DNA of 64,000 bases from Sphaerotilus montanus (GCF_013410775.1 NZ_JACCFH010000001.1:2666001-2730000), one strand, 5' to 3'. Counted from the first letter of the stretch, positions 40,321 to 49,965 are shown. Notes: generated by a model not told the origin, from the sequence alone. Numbers and translations are program-made.

Positions 40321-40725
40321 ATGCCTGCAGACGACCTGTCTCCGTCGATATTGATCGAGCAATATGCACAGCAATTGCGCGGCCAGTGGCTCCATCGTTC
40401 CTTCGGGGATATTCGATTCTGGGGATTTGCCGTGGTGCGGCCGAATGACCAGAGTTTTGTCGTCGTGTCGGTGCAGGCCGAAGGCGACCGCCTCGATCTG
40501 AGGCTGGTGCACGAAAGCCGGCAGGGCCACGAGACCGTGCTGTCGATCTGGTCGCCGCGCGGGCTGCAGCTGGCCTCCGGACTGGTGGTCGCGCGGGCGG
40601 CCCGACTCGTGCTGGGCGACTGCGAAGCCTGGTCCGAGGACGATGCGCACTACCGGATCCGGACACCACGCGGCGAGGGCAGTTTTCCCATGGAATCGAC
40701 CCCGGCCTTGCGGCTGGGTTGTTGA
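40321..40725 (+). CDS. Hypothetical protein
   Basis: 134 residues from ATG 40321 (MPADDLSPSILIEQYAQQ). A GTG at 40264 in the same frame gives 153 residues and may be used. Alternating beta-strand pattern (FWGFAVVRPNDQSFVVVSVQAEGDRLDLRLVHES) and repeated charged loops. Not recognised. 23 bp ahead of the lipoprotein gene on the same strand. Confidence 0.5.
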   Translation: MPADDLSPSILIEQYAQQLRGQWLHRSFGDIRFWGFAVVRPNDQSFVVVSVQAEGDRLDLRLVHESRQGHETVLSIWSPRGLQLASGLVVARAARLVLGDCEAWSEDDAHYRIRTPRGEGSFPMESTPALRLGC

Positions 40726-40748
40726 TCCTTGCCCTTCGAGGTTCCGCC

Positions 40749-41381
40749 ATGTTTGCGCTGCACTCTGTTTCCCGGGCACTGCTGCCCCTGCTGGTCCTGT
40801 TCGGAGGCTGCGTCAGCCTCGACAGCGGCTCCGATGACGAACGCCTGCCGACCCAGCTTGCCGGCAAGGCCGAGGTGCTGGCCACCACCGACGCCGACTA
40901 CCCCCGCGCTGTCATCACCTCCGCGGTCAAGGCTGCCGGTGAGGGCGGCGTGGTCGAAGGCACGGTGATCCGCCTGACGCAGGACGTGACTGTCTGGCGC
41001 ATGTGGAGCGGCCCGACCAAGAAGAACGCCAGCGGTCTCACCAACCGCATCGGCGGCTGGTGGGCCTACGACGCGCCCAAGGGCACGCAGGCGCAGTACC
41101 GCACCGCCTACGAGATCTGCAACGGCTGGAACGACCTGACCTGGGTCGCGAAGTGCACGCTCAAGGCCGGCGCGGTCGTGGTGATCGGGCCGGGCCAGTC
41201 GGTGTCGGCACAGACCTGCGGCGACGTGACCGGCGTGGAGAACTATCCCGCCAACCAGAAGGACTGGCAGACCTACGTCGACAAGCCGTGGGCGCGTCCG
41301 GCCGAGCTGGTCTGTCCGGCCGACACCGAGGACTACCAGGCCGATCCGGCCGACATCTCGAAGGCCAAGGCGGCGTCCTGA
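40749..41381 (+). CDS. Putative lipoprotein
   Basis: 210 residues from ATG 40749. Type II signal peptide MFALHSVSRALLPLLVLFGGC with lipobox FGGC (Cys at about residue 21). The mature part has repeated aromatic segments (TVWRMWSGPTKKN, GGWWAYDAPKG) and two more cysteines (EICNGWN, VAKCTLK) that could form a disulfide in the periplasm. Function not recognised. Ends 4 bp before the convergent MFS gene. Confidence 0.7.
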   Translation: MFALHSVSRALLPLLVLFGGCVSLDSGSDDERLPTQLAGKAEVLATTDADYPRAVITSAVKAAGEGGVVEGTVIRLTQDVTVWRMWSGPTKKNASGLTNRIGGWWAYDAPKGTQAQYRTAYEICNGWNDLTWVAKCTLKAGAVVVIGPGQSVSAQTCGDVTGVENYPANQKDWQTYVDKPWARPAELVCPADTEDYQADPADISKAKAAS

Positions 41382-41385
41382 GGCA

Positions 41386-42603
41386 TCAGGCGGGCGGTGG
41401 ACTGGCGTGCAGCCGGTCGCGCCGCCACAGGTCCGGGAACCACCGGATCCACAGCCCCGCGACCACCAGCACGCCCACCCCGCCGAGCAGCACCGAGCCG
41501 ACCGGCCCGAGCAGCGCGGCGGTGGCGCCGGACTCGAACTCTCCGAGCTGGTTGCTCGCGCCGATGAAGATCGAGTTGACGGCGCTGACCCGGCCGCGCA
41601 TGGCGTCCGGCGTGCCGAGCTGCACCAGCGTCTGGCGGATCACCACGCTGACCATGTCGGCGCCACCCGAGGCCAGCAGCGCCACCAGCGACAGCCAGAA
41701 CGAGGTGGACAGCGCGAACACCAGCAGGCACAGGCCGAACACCGCCACTGCGCCGATCAGCGTGCGCCCGACGCGGCGCTCCAGCGGCCGGCGCGCCAGC
41801 CAGACCGAAACCAGCAGCGCGCCGGCTGCAGGCGCGGCACGCAGCAGCCCCAGCCCCCACGGTCCCGTGTGCAGGATGTCCTTCGCGTACATCGGCAGCA
41901 GCGCCGTGGCCCCGCCGAGCAGCACCGCGAACAGGTCCAGCGACATCGCGCCCAGCATCACCGGCTGGCCCCGCAGGAAGTGGATCCCGGCGAAGACACT
42001 GGTCCAGCTCGCCGGCTCGCGTGGCGCCGCCGGCGTGTCGTAGCGGATGCCCAGCGCCAGTCCGCAGGCGAGCAGCAGGAAACCCGTGCCGGCCGCGTAG
42101 ACGACATCTGCGCCGGCCACATAGAGAAACCCGCCCAGCGCCGGCCCGCCGATGATCGCCACCTGCATGCCGCTGGAGCCAAGCGCCACGGCCTGCCCGA
42201 GCAGCGTCGGCGGCACCAGCAGCGCCGGCAGCGCCTGACTCGCGGGCATCTGGAAGGCCTTGGCCACCCCGAGCACGATCGACACCCCGAGGATCAGCTC
42301 CCGGGCCATGGCGCCGTGGTGGGTCGCCAGTGTCAGGGCCAGGGCGACGCCGGCCTGCAGCAGCGTGGCGGCCATCATGATCCGGCCGCGGTGGTGGCGG
42401 TCGGCGACATGGCCGGCCGGCAGCGTCAGCAGCAGCGCCGGCAGGAACTGCGCGAGGCCGACCAGCCCGAGGTCCCAGGCGCTGCCGGTCAGGTCGTACA
42501 TCTGCCAGCCCAGCGCCACCATCAGCATCTGCGCGGCAAGCTGTGCGCTCAGCCGGGTGCACCAGAAGAAGACGTAGGCGCGGTGGGCCAGCAGCGCCTT
42601 CAT
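41386..42603 (-). CDS. MFS transporter, EntS/DUF894-like
   Basis: 405 residues, 12 hydrophobic segments. N-terminal FFWCTRLSAQLAAQMLMVALGWQMYDLTGSAWDLGLVG and LLTLPAGHVADRHHRGRIM (MFS loop 2-3 motif) plus the second loop PDAMRGRVSAVNSIFIGASNQLGEFESG are characteristic of the EntS-like exporter group. Substrate unknown. 13 bp after ureF on the same strand, so it may be transcribed with the urease accessory genes, although nothing in the sequence says it transports urea or nickel. Confidence 0.82.
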   Translation of the reverse strand: MKALLAHRAYVFFWCTRLSAQLAAQMLMVALGWQMYDLTGSAWDLGLVGLAQFLPALLLTLPAGHVADRHHRGRIMMAATLLQAGVALALTLATHHGAMARELILGVSIVLGVAKAFQMPASQALPALLVPPTLLGQAVALGSSGMQVAIIGGPALGGFLYVAGADVVYAAGTGFLLLACGLALGIRYDTPAAPREPASWTSVFAGIHFLRGQPVMLGAMSLDLFAVLLGGATALLPMYAKDILHTGPWGLGLLRAAPAAGALLVSVWLARRPLERRVGRTLIGAVAVFGLCLLVFALSTSFWLSLVALLASGGADMVSVVIRQTLVQLGTPDAMRGRVSAVNSIFIGASNQLGEFESGATAALLGPVGSVLLGGVGVLVVAGLWIRWFPDLWRRDRLHASPPPA

Positions 42604-42616
42604 GCCGCGTGGTCGC

Positions 42617-43339
42617 TCATGAACGGAACAGCCGCGAGTACTGCGCCTCGTGCTGCGCCGAGAGGATGGCCAGCATCGGCGTGTGCGCCTGCCGGGCGCT
42701 GTCGGGCAGCGTCAGCGCGTGTTCGACCTCGGCGGGAATGGTCTCGACCAGCGCGGCGAGGATGCGCTGGCCGGCACTCTGGCCCAGCGGTACCGACTTG
42801 ATCGCGGCCTGCACCATGTTCTCGGCCCAGCCGAAGGCGTGCGCGAGCAGTGCTTCTCTCAAGGGGGCGCCGGTGCGCTCGACGGCCAGCGCGAACGCCA
42901 CCGGCCAGCTCGGTGCCGGCTTCAGTGCGGCGAGTTCGGCGATCCGCTGGTCGGGGAACGCCAGGTCTGCGTCCTGCGTCGCCAGCCACGCGCCCAGCGA
43001 GCGGCCCATCTGCTCGGTCTGCTGGCGGAACTCGCTGCTCTCGCGGGTCAGGCGCACCCAGTCGTTGAGTTCGGTGATGCGGACGCTGTCGCGCTGGCGC
43101 CAGGCGGCGTGCGCCCGGGCGACCACCGACAGGTCGGCGCGGGCCAGCGCCAGGTGCAGCTGATCGACCAGCCAGCGGGACACGCCGGCCTCATCGCGCA
43201 CCAACCCGGCATCAATGGCCGCCTCCAGTCCCTCGGAGTAGCTGAACCCGCCCACCGGCAGTGCGGGCGAGGCCAGCCACATCAATTGCAGCAGTGCCGA
43301 CGGCGACAGCGTCGGCGGCTTGGCACGGACCCGCGGCAT
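42617..43339 (-). CDS. ureF: Urease accessory protein UreF
   Basis: GTPase-modulating member of the UreDFG complex that loads nickel into urease. 240 residues. Family marks: [27 protein letters not shown] near the N-terminus, and [25 protein letters not shown] near residue 185. Its ATG overlaps the ureE stop (TGATG, 1 base). ureG, which normally follows, is absent: an MFS gene comes next, so ureG and ureD must be elsewhere. Confidence 0.95.
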   Translation of the reverse strand: MPRVRAKPPTLSPSALLQLMWLASPALPVGGFSYSEGLEAAIDAGLVRDEAGVSRWLVDQLHLALARADLSVVARAHAAWRQRDSVRITELNDWVRLTRESSEFRQQTEQMGRSLGAWLATQDADLAFPDQRIAELAALKPAPSWPVAFALAVERTGAPLREALLAHAFGWAENMVQAAIKSVPLGQSAGQRILAALVETIPAEVEHALTLPDSARQAHTPMLAILSAQHEAQYSRLFRS

Positions 43340-43956
43340 CAGTGGTCGTGGCCGCAGCCGGGGCCGTGGACATGCGGCACATCGGCGGCGCGCACGGCGA
43401 TGTTCAACGGCTTGCCGCGCACGGGGGCGGCGACCGGCGCCAGGGCGTGCGCATGGCCGTGGTCGTGGTGGTCGTGACCGCCATGTCCGTGGCTGTGTCC
43501 GCCCGCGGCATAGGCGCCGCCCTCGGGCTCGAAGGCGGACTGCTCTTCGGTGACGATCAGGTGCATCTGGCGCAGCATGTCGGCCAGCACGTGGTCGGGC
43601 TCGAATTTCAGGTGGTCGGGCTGCAGTTCGAGCTGCACGTGGCGGTTGCCCAGGTGGTAGGCGGCGCGCACGAGGTCGAAGGGCGTGCCGTGTTCGCTGC
43701 AGGGGCGCACGACCAGCACCGGCTGCGGCGCCGCGAGCACGCGCACCATCGAGCCGTCCTCGGCGATCAGCACATCGCCGCCGCGCACCAGCGTGCCGCG
43801 CGGCAGGAAGACGCCGAGGTGGCGCCCGCTGCTGTCGGTCGCGTCGAAGCGGCTCTTCTGGCGCACGTCCCAGTCGAGTTCGACGGACGGTGCGCGCTTG
43901 AGGAGGACCTGGGCCAGACCCTGGCCGCCGGGGAGGAGTTTGTTGACGGTGAGCAT
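43339..43956 (-). CDS. ureE: Urease accessory protein UreE (nickel metallochaperone)
   Basis: Delivers nickel to the urease active site. 205 residues from ATG 43956 ([17 protein letters not shown]). A peptide-binding N-terminal domain is followed by the metal-binding domain [29 protein letters not shown] with the conserved His. A long His-rich tail ([18 protein letters not shown], later GPGCGHDH) supplies extra nickel sites. It sits 5 bp after mdcH, so it is attached to the end of the malonate decarboxylase operon rather than to ureC. Confidence 0.95.
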   Translation of the reverse strand: MLTVNKLLPGGQGLAQVLLKRAPSVELDWDVRQKSRFDATDSSGRHLGVFLPRGTLVRGGDVLIAEDGSMVRVLAAPQPVLVVRPCSEHGTPFDLVRAAYHLGNRHVQLELQPDHLKFEPDHVLADMLRQMHLIVTEEQSAFEPEGGAYAAGGHSHGHGGHDHHDHGHAHALAPVAAPVRGKPLNIAVRAADVPHVHGPGCGHDH

Positions 43957-43961
43957 GGCGT

Positions 43962-44897
43962 CTATTGTGCGGTGGCGCGGGCGATCTGCTGGCGTACCCA
44001 GGCGATCACGGCCTCCGGGTGGGTGAACTCGTCGGCCGAGCGCGCCGCGATGCCGGGGAAACGAGCGTTCCATATCTTCGACAGCGTCGTGCCGGGACCG
44101 AGTTCCAGCACGCACTGCACGCCGCGTTCGGCCACCGCCTCCATGCAGCGGTCCCACGGCACCGTCTGCGCCACCTGCCGGGCGAAGGCGTCGCGCAGCG
44201 CAGCCGGCCGGCGCACGACTTCGCCCGTGGCGTTGCAGACCAGCGCGGCGCGAGGCGTGGAGAAGGTGCGCGTCCCGACCACGGCGGCGAGCGCAGGCAC
44301 CGCGTCGGCCAGCATCGGCGTGTGCGAGGCGATCTGCACGCCAAGCCGTGTGCAGGACACGCCGTCCGCGACGAGTTCATGCTCGGCCGCCGCCAGCGCA
44401 GTCGCCGGGCCGCCGACGATGTGGCGCTGCGGCCCGAGCCGGATCGCGACGGCGAGGCCGTGGCGCTGCAGCACCGGCGCGAGCGCGTCCGCCGCCAGGT
44501 CGCGCACCGCGAGCAGGCCGCCCGCGGGGTGGCGCGCCGCCGCGTCGTCCATGGCCTGGGCGCGGGCCTGCGCGAGGTCCAGCGCCGTGTCGGCGTCGAA
44601 CACGCCGGCGATGCTGAACGCGGCGACTTCACCGACGCTGTAGCCGGCGACGGCGGTCGGTGCTGGCAGGTCCGCCCGCAGCCGCGCCCACAGCGCCAGC
44701 GCCAGGCCCGTGATCAGTGGTTGCGCCACGGCGTTGCGCGTCGCCCAGCGTGGATCGTCCAGCCGTGTGCGCCAGTCCATGCCCAGCACGGTGGTGAGTC
44801 GGTCGAGCGTCGGATCGGGCGCCTCGGTCTGCAGCAACCACGGCAGCATCGCGGGATGCTGCGTGCCTTGACCAGGGAGGAGGAGTCCCAGGCTCAT
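43962..44897 (-). CDS. mdcH: Malonate decarboxylase epsilon subunit (malonyl transacylase)
   Basis: Malonyl-CoA:ACP transacylase that charges the acyl carrier MdcC. 311 residues. The alpha/beta-hydrolase-type FabD fold is shown by [14 protein letters not shown] at the N-terminus, [13 protein letters not shown] (nucleophilic Ser; GYSxGE where FabD has GHSxGE), then QIASHTPML (catalytic His) and [12 protein letters not shown]. Its start overlaps the mdcB stop by 4 bases. Last mdc gene before ureE. Confidence 0.92.
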   Translation of the reverse strand: MSLGLLLPGQGTQHPAMLPWLLQTEAPDPTLDRLTTVLGMDWRTRLDDPRWATRNAVAQPLITGLALALWARLRADLPAPTAVAGYSVGEVAAFSIAGVFDADTALDLAQARAQAMDDAAARHPAGGLLAVRDLAADALAPVLQRHGLAVAIRLGPQRHIVGGPATALAAAEHELVADGVSCTRLGVQIASHTPMLADAVPALAAVVGTRTFSTPRAALVCNATGEVVRRPAALRDAFARQVAQTVPWDRCMEAVAERGVQCVLELGPGTTLSKIWNARFPGIAARSADEFTHPEAVIAWVRQQIARATAQ

Positions 44898-45802
44898 GCG
44901 CTTGCGTGGGTGCCCGCTTTCGCGGGCATGACGGGTGGGGGACTGACACGCAGCACCCAGCCCGCTGCGGCCAGCACGTCAGCCGCCCCGCCGGGCGACA
45001 GGCGCCGCGCGACGAAGTGGCGGTGGATCGCCTCGGCCCGCGCGATCGCGTCGGGCTGCCACACGCCGCCGTCGGCCAGGTAGTCCTGCGCCAGCCGCTG
45101 GGCGTCGCGCAGGCCAGCGAGGCCGCCGCGGTGGGCGAGGTTGGTGTCGTCGAGCGTGGCCAGGATGTGGAAGAAGGTCTGCAGCCGCGCGTCGCGGGGG
45201 GACAGGCCGGCTGCGCGGGCGGTCTGCAGCGCGGGCACCGCGACCTCGAACAACACCGGCAACCCGCGTGCGGCTTCTTCGCCCGCGCTGCGCAGACCGA
45301 ATTGCTGCGCCACGCGCTGGCCGTTTGACTCACCCGTGTGGCCGCAGCGGCGACGCAGCGCCTCGCCCCATCCGTCGAGCAGCGCAGCGCGCAGGCGGGC
45401 GGGTGTTGCCGCTGTGCCCTCGGCGTGCAGGCGGCCCGCGGCGGCGCACAGCAGGCCCAGGTTGAAGATCGCCCCGCGGTGCGTGTTGACGCCGCCGGTG
45501 GCCCGCAGCATCCGCGCTTCGGCGGCGATGCCGAGGTGCTCCAGCGTGGCGAACGGGGCGTGCTGCGCGCCGGCTTCTGCGATGCGCACGAAGTAGTGGC
45601 GCAGCGCGAACAGGCTGCGCAGGAAGGTGCCCGCGTCCATGTCGGCGTGGCTGCCGGTGTCGATGAACGAGACCAGCCCCGGCTTGGGGTAGAGCGCGAG
45701 TTCGTCGTAGAGCGCGACGGTGGCGGCGCGGCCGATGGCTTGCAGGCGCGCCGGGTCGTGTGCGACCGCGGTCGTAGTCGAAATCAATTGCGGATCAGCC
45801 AT
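44894..45802 (-). CDS. mdcB: Triphosphoribosyl-dephospho-CoA synthase MdcB
   Basis: Makes 2'-(5''-triphosphoribosyl)-3'-dephospho-CoA, the precursor of the MdcC prosthetic group. 302 residues. Family motifs are ELALYPKPGLVSFIDTGSHADMD, TGGVNTHRGAIFNLGLL and DDTNLAHRGGLAGL. The last 18 residues (RVSPPPVMPAKAGTH...) come from a dispersed palindromic repeat fused to the 3' end. Overlaps mdcG by 19 bp. Confidence 0.93.
   Translation of the reverse strand: MADPQLISTTTAVAHDPARLQAIGRAATVALYDELALYPKPGLVSFIDTGSHADMDAGTFLRSLFALRHYFVRIAEAGAQHAPFATLEHLGIAAEARMLRATGGVNTHRGAIFNLGLLCAAAGRLHAEGTAATPARLRAALLDGWGEALRRRCGHTGESNGQRVAQQFGLRSAGEEAARGLPVLFEVAVPALQTARAAGLSPRDARLQTFFHILATLDDTNLAHRGGLAGLRDAQRLAQDYLADGGVWQPDAIARAEAIHRHFVARRLSPGGAADVLAAAGWVLRVSPPPVMPAKAGTHASA
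44904..44934. repeat. Dispersed GC-rich palindromic repeat, copy 2
   Basis: Same family as 24138-24168: inverted GCCCGC / GCGGGC around CTTT/TTTC, with the same GCGTGGGT start and ATGnCGG end. It lies within the 3' end of mdcB and is translated as PAKAGTH. Confidence 0.65.
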
Positions 45803-46446
45803 TGCGATCCCCGCTCCAGACGGACGCCGGTTCGGTGCTTGACGAGGACCGCATCAGCTTGGCCCGCGCGCCACTGCCGCCATTCACGCCACGCCACGGC
45901 CGCGCCATCCGGCAGGCCAATCTCACCGTCCAGCCGCGGGCCGCGCCAGTCGGCGTCGTCGAGCAGCGCCGCGGCGGCATCCGCCTGCGCCGCGTCCCGC
46001 ACCGGCAGCCACAGGTCGAGGTCCGAGCCTTCGCGCAGGTAGGCCAACCCGGTGATCGCCTGCCAGCCGTGGCTGCCGTAGACCTGCGGCGCCACGCCCA
46101 GTGCGGCCAGCCTGTCGGCCAGCGTGGTCCAGGCGGCGCGCACCGGCGGTGCCAGCAGCGGCGTGATCGCCGTCGGTTCGGGGAAGCCGTGCGGATGGCG
46201 CAGCGCCGCCGCCGGGACCGACAGTGCCAGTCGCAGCCGCCCCCAGCATGTCGGCGCGGGCAGCCCGAGTGCGACCTGCTCTCCGTCGTCCACGCGCTGC
46301 CGGGTGACCACCAGCGGCAGGTCGTGCGCGGCCCAATGCGCCAGCGCCGCCTGGGCTATGGGTTCACGATCTATCGACTGAACGCCCGCCCAACCCTCGG
46401 GCGTCAGGCGCACGAGCTGGTGGCGCTGCAGATCCGACCCCATCAC
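45784..46446 (-). CDS. mdcG: Phosphoribosyl-dephospho-CoA transferase MdcG
   Basis: Attaches the prosthetic group to the MdcC serine (holo-ACP synthase). 220 residues. Nucleotidyltransferase-like motif YLREGSDLDLWLPV (Gly-Ser-Asp-x-Asp) around residue 135-148; family features YGSHGWQAITGL and QHRxVRL-like start QRHQLVRLTPEGW. Its ATG overlaps the mdcE stop by 4 bases. Confidence 0.9.
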   Translation of the reverse strand: MMGSDLQRHQLVRLTPEGWAGVQSIDREPIAQAALAHWAAHDLPLVVTRQRVDDGEQVALGLPAPTCWGRLRLALSVPAAALRHPHGFPEPTAITPLLAPPVRAAWTTLADRLAALGVAPQVYGSHGWQAITGLAYLREGSDLDLWLPVRDAAQADAAAALLDDADWRGPRLDGEIGLPDGAAVAWREWRQWRAGQADAVLVKHRTGVRLERGSQWLIRN

Positions 46447-47144
46447 GCCGCGTTCAGCACACGCTCAATCACCGCCGCCGCGAGCCGCCGCCCACCGCGC
46501 GCCGCGCCATCCACCGCCCGCGTGTCCGTGACCGGCGTGTCCGCCAGCGCCGCACGCAGGCAGACCGCCAGGTCATCCCGCCACAGCGCCCGCACGCCGC
46601 CCATCGCCACGTAGTTCTCCACCCCCGGCGCGAACACCGGGTTGCTCGCCGACAGCGCGGCCAGCATCGCCTCGGGCAGCTTCGTCACCCTCGCCATCGC
46701 CGGCAGCCGCATCACGCGGATCTCCGCCTCCGGCAGCGCGAAGCAGCCGTCCGCGATCAGCCCCGAGGTCAGGAAGCCGCCCGACAGCGCCTGGTCGTAG
46801 ACGAGGCCGAGCACGCGGTGGCCCCGCCGGCGCGCCAGGTCGATGCAGCAGCCCAGGTGCGCCATCGCGCGGTTGATGCCCATCCACTCGTCGCGTCGGC
46901 GCAGTTGCTGCCCCTGCGTGTCGACCAGCAGCAGGATCGGCCGCCCCGGGTGGTCGCGCAGCGTGTCGAGCACCCCGCGGGCCTGCGCCAGCGCGAGCGC
47001 CACGCCGATCGGCGCGTGGTTCGTCGTGCCGAGCACGGTGATCGTCTGGCCGTCGAACTCGGCGTGGCCGTGCAGGAAATCGCCGTCGGCGACGAGGTGG
47101 TGCGCGTCGCCGAACAGGCGGTGGGCGAGGGTGGGCCAGTCCAT
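46443..47144 (-). CDS. mdcE: Malonate decarboxylase gamma subunit
   Basis: With MdcD decarboxylates malonyl-S-ACP to acetyl-S-ACP and carbon dioxide. 233 residues, crotonase-like carboxyltransferase fold: ITVLGTTNHAPIGVALALAQARGVLDTL, ILLLVDTQGQQLRRRDEWMGINRAMAHL, GLVYDQALSGGFLTSGLIADGC. 17 bp after mdcD. The set mdcA, C, D, E without a biotin carrier defines the biotin-independent form. Confidence 0.93.
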   Translation of the reverse strand: MDWPTLAHRLFGDAHHLVADGDFLHGHAEFDGQTITVLGTTNHAPIGVALALAQARGVLDTLRDHPGRPILLLVDTQGQQLRRRDEWMGINRAMAHLGCCIDLARRRGHRVLGLVYDQALSGGFLTSGLIADGCFALPEAEIRVMRLPAMARVTKLPEAMLAALSASNPVFAPGVENYVAMGGVRALWRDDLAVCLRAALADTPVTDTRAVDGAARGGRRLAAAVIERVLNAA

Positions 47145-47161
47145 CGGGAGGCTTTCGGTGT

Positions 47162-47938
47162 TCAGGGGTGGAGCGGCGTCGTCGCCAGCCGGGCGGCGAG
47201 CAGCGCGTGCTCGGCTTCGAGCGAAGCCATCGTGAGTGGCTGCGAGGCGTTCAGGGAATCGATCGCGGCCGCGCGGAAAGCGGCCACGTCGTCGTCCACC
47301 AGCCGGTCGCAGTCGCCGCTCTCGGCGCGGTGGCGCCCGCCGGTCGTGCGCCAGACCAGCGCGCGGTCACGCGAATCGAACTCGTCCACGCCGTGCGACG
47401 CCTCGATCACCTCCGGTCCCGACATCGCCAGCCGCCCCGTCTCGCTGATGACGAGGTGATCCGCACACCGCGCCACCAGCCCCATGCCGCCGAAGCAGCC
47501 GTTGGCGCCGCCGATCAGCACGATCACCGGGATGCCCGCCGCGCGCACGTCCAGCACGGCGCGCATCACCTCCGACACCGCGATCAGCCCCGCGTTCGCC
47601 TCGTGCAGCCGCACGCCGCCCGACTCCGCCAGCAGCACGACCCCCGCCGGCCGCTCGCGCAGCGCCCGCCGCAGCCAGCCGACCAGCTTGGCGCCATGCA
47701 CCTCGCCGACACCGCCGCCCATGAAGCCGCCTTCCTGCGCGCCGACAAAAACCGTGTGTCCGTCCAACTGCGCTCGGCCGATCACCACGCCGTCATCGAA
47801 GGACGACGGAACGCCGAGCTGCGCGAGGTGCGGGCTGGTGAGCCGCTCGGACGGCGGCAGCCATTCGTGGAAGCTGTCGGTGTCGCACAGCCGCGCCAGG
47901 CGCTCGCGGGCGGTGCATTCGGCGTAGCTGATGTTCAT
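47162..47938 (-). CDS. mdcD: Malonate decarboxylase beta subunit
   Basis: Carboxyltransferase-fold partner of MdcE. 258 residues. Visible family segments are DGVVIGRAQLDGHTVFVGAQEGGFMGGGVGEVHGAK, VVLLAESGGVRLHEANAGLIAVSEVM and VIVLIGGANGCFGGMGLVARCADHLV. Its ATG overlaps the mdcC stop by 4 bases. Confidence 0.94.
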   Translation of the reverse strand: MNISYAECTARERLARLCDTDSFHEWLPPSERLTSPHLAQLGVPSSFDDGVVIGRAQLDGHTVFVGAQEGGFMGGGVGEVHGAKLVGWLRRALRERPAGVVLLAESGGVRLHEANAGLIAVSEVMRAVLDVRAAGIPVIVLIGGANGCFGGMGLVARCADHLVISETGRLAMSGPEVIEASHGVDEFDSRDRALVWRTTGGRHRAESGDCDRLVDDDVAAFRAAAIDSLNASQPLTMASLEAEHALLAARLATTPLHP

Positions 47939-48261
47939 GGGGCCACCTTCAATCCGGCCACGGCCTGGTCCAGCCGCAAGCTCACCACGGCAGGCGTCGC
48001 GCCCATGTCATTCACCGAGACGGTCACCCCCGCCAGGTGGTGGCGTTCGTGGAAATCGCGCACCACGGCGGCCCAGATCGCCTCGAAGCCGCGCGCCGAG
48101 GTCTCGATGCCGACGCTGCAGCGGTCGTGTGCCGCGGGCTCGACCATCACCTCCAGGTTGCCCGAGCCGACCACGCCGACCAGCACCGGCGTGAACGCGG
48201 CGGGGTGGCGGTGGCCGTCGAACTCGAAGTGCATCGACTCGATGCTGGTGGAATTTGTCAT
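47935..48261 (-). CDS. mdcC: Malonate decarboxylase acyl-carrier protein (delta)
   Basis: Acyl carrier whose serine carries the dephospho-CoA prosthetic group. 108 residues from ATG 48261 (MTNSTSIESMHFEF). The modification serine lies in VGVVGSGNLEVMVE (about residue 34), as in characterised MdcC proteins. The longer upstream frame encodes an unlikely Asp/Gly-rich leader. 28 bp after mdcA; overlaps mdcD. Confidence 0.94.
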   Translation of the reverse strand: MTNSTSIESMHFEFDGHRHPAAFTPVLVGVVGSGNLEVMVEPAAHDRCSVGIETSARGFEAIWAAVVRDFHERHHLAGVTVSVNDMGATPAVVSLRLDQAVAGLKVAP

Positions 48262-48289
48262 GTCGTCACCGTCACTGTCACCGTCGTCA

Positions 48290-49957
48290 TCACCAGTTCC
48301 TGAAGCGCGCCGGCGGCTGGTACAGCCCACCCGACGCCCGCACCAGATCGCGCATCGACCGCGCCGCCAGCAGGTTGCGCGTCGCGTCACGCTGGTCGAT
48401 GCCCAGATCAGCGGCGCGCCGGATCACGCCGCGGTCGCGCAGGTTCTCCACCATCCGCCGATCACGCCCGAGCCCGACCGGCGTGTAACCCGCCACGCCG
48501 CGGATCGCCTGCTCGCGCTCCTCGTCGGTGCGGCACAGCAGCAGGTTGGCGATGCCTTCCTCGGTCAGCACATGCGTCACGTCGTCGCCGTAGACCATGA
48601 TCGGCGGCAGCGCCATGCCCGCCTGTTCGGCCAGCGTCCAGGCGTCCAGCCGCTCGACGAAGGCGGGCTGCATGTGTTCGCGGAAGGTCTCGACCATCTG
48701 CACCACCAGCTTCTGGCCGCGCGGCGTGCCGCGGGCGCCGGTCAAGCCTTCGCGGGCCTGCGCACCCGCCTTGAGCCACGCGGGGCTGGCGTGACGCCGT
48801 CCGCGTGCGTCAGATCCCATGTTCGGCGCGCCACCAAAGCCGGTGATGCGGCCGAGCGTCGCGGTGGAGCTGTTGCCGGCGAGGTCCATCTGCAGCGTCG
48901 AGCCGATGAACAGGTCGCAGGCGTAGTGGCCCGCCGCTTGCGAAAACGCCCGGTTGCTGCGCAGCGAGCCGTCCGGGCCGGTGAAGAACACGTCCGAGCG
49001 GGCGCGGATGTAGTCCTCCATGCCCAGCTCCGAGCCGAAGGAGTGGATCGACTGCACCCAGCCCGCCTCGATCGCCGGGATCAGCGCCGGGTGCGGGTTC
49101 AGCGCCCAGTGCTGGCAGATCTTGCCCTTCAGCCCGAGCGACTCGCCGTAGGTCGGCAGCAGCAGCTCGATCGCCGCCGTGTCGAAGCCGATGCCGTGGT
49201 TCAGCCGCTGCACGCCGTATTCGGCGTAGAGCCCCTTGATGGCCATCATCGCCATCAGCACCTGGATCTCGCTGATCTGCGCCGGGTCGCGGGTGAACAG
49301 TGGCTCGATCACGTTGGGCCGCGGCGCCTGCACGACGAAGTCCACCCAGCCGGCCGGCACGTCCACGCGCGGGACGTGGTCGACGATCTCGTTGACCTGC
49401 GCGATGACGAGGCCGCCGCTGAAGGCGGTCGCCTCGACGATGGCGGGTGTGTCCTCGGTGTTCGGGCCGGTGTAGAGGTTGCCGTCGGCGTCGCTGCTGT
49501 GCGCGGCGATCAGCGACACGCGGGGCGTCAGGTCGACGAAGTAGCGCGCGAACAGCTCCAGATAGGTGTGGATGGCGCCAATGTGGATCTGCCCCTGCGA
49601 CACCAGCGACGCCAGCCGCCCGCCTTGTGGCCCGGAGAACGAGAAGTCGAGCTTCGACGCGATGCCGAGGTCGAACACGTCCAGATGCTCCGGCAGCGCG
49701 AGCACCGACTGGACCATGTGCAGGTCATGCACCCGCTCGGGATCGACCTGCACCAGCGCCTTGGCGAGGAAGTCGGCCTGCTTCTGGTTGTTGCCCTCCA
49801 GGCAGACGCGGTCGCCCGACTCGATCACCGCGTGCAGCAGATCGACGACCGCGCCCGTCTCCACCCGCTTGCCGCGCAGGCGGGTGCCCAGGGTGTCGGC
49901 GGCGCGGGCGAGCCGGGCCTGCCGGTTCTGCGCGCGGTGGTTCCAGGTGCGGTCCAT
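48290..49957 (-). CDS. mdcA: Malonate decarboxylase alpha subunit (ACP transferase)
   Basis: Exchanges acetyl-S-ACP for malonyl-S-ACP by acyl transfer. 555 residues from ATG 49957; a GTG at 49969 overlaps the preceding stop, but GGAG is better spaced for the ATG. Family segments include GDRVCLEGNNQKQADFLAKALVQVDPERVHDLHMVQSVL, YTGPNTEDTPAIVEATAF, NHGIGFDTAAIELLLPTYGESLGL and SNRAFSQAAGHYACDLFIGSTLQMDLAGN. First catalytic gene of the mdc operon, just after the receptor gene. Confidence 0.95.
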   Translation of the reverse strand: MDRTWNHRAQNRQARLARAADTLGTRLRGKRVETGAVVDLLHAVIESGDRVCLEGNNQKQADFLAKALVQVDPERVHDLHMVQSVLALPEHLDVFDLGIASKLDFSFSGPQGGRLASLVSQGQIHIGAIHTYLELFARYFVDLTPRVSLIAAHSSDADGNLYTGPNTEDTPAIVEATAFSGGLVIAQVNEIVDHVPRVDVPAGWVDFVVQAPRPNVIEPLFTRDPAQISEIQVLMAMMAIKGLYAEYGVQRLNHGIGFDTAAIELLLPTYGESLGLKGKICQHWALNPHPALIPAIEAGWVQSIHSFGSELGMEDYIRARSDVFFTGPDGSLRSNRAFSQAAGHYACDLFIGSTLQMDLAGNSSTATLGRITGFGGAPNMGSDARGRRHASPAWLKAGAQAREGLTGARGTPRGQKLVVQMVETFREHMQPAFVERLDAWTLAEQAGMALPPIMVYGDDVTHVLTEEGIANLLLCRTDEEREQAIRGVAGYTPVGLGRDRRMVENLRDRGVIRRAADLGIDQRDATRNLLAARSMRDLVRASGGLYQPPARFRNW

Positions 49958-49965
49958 CGCCGGGG

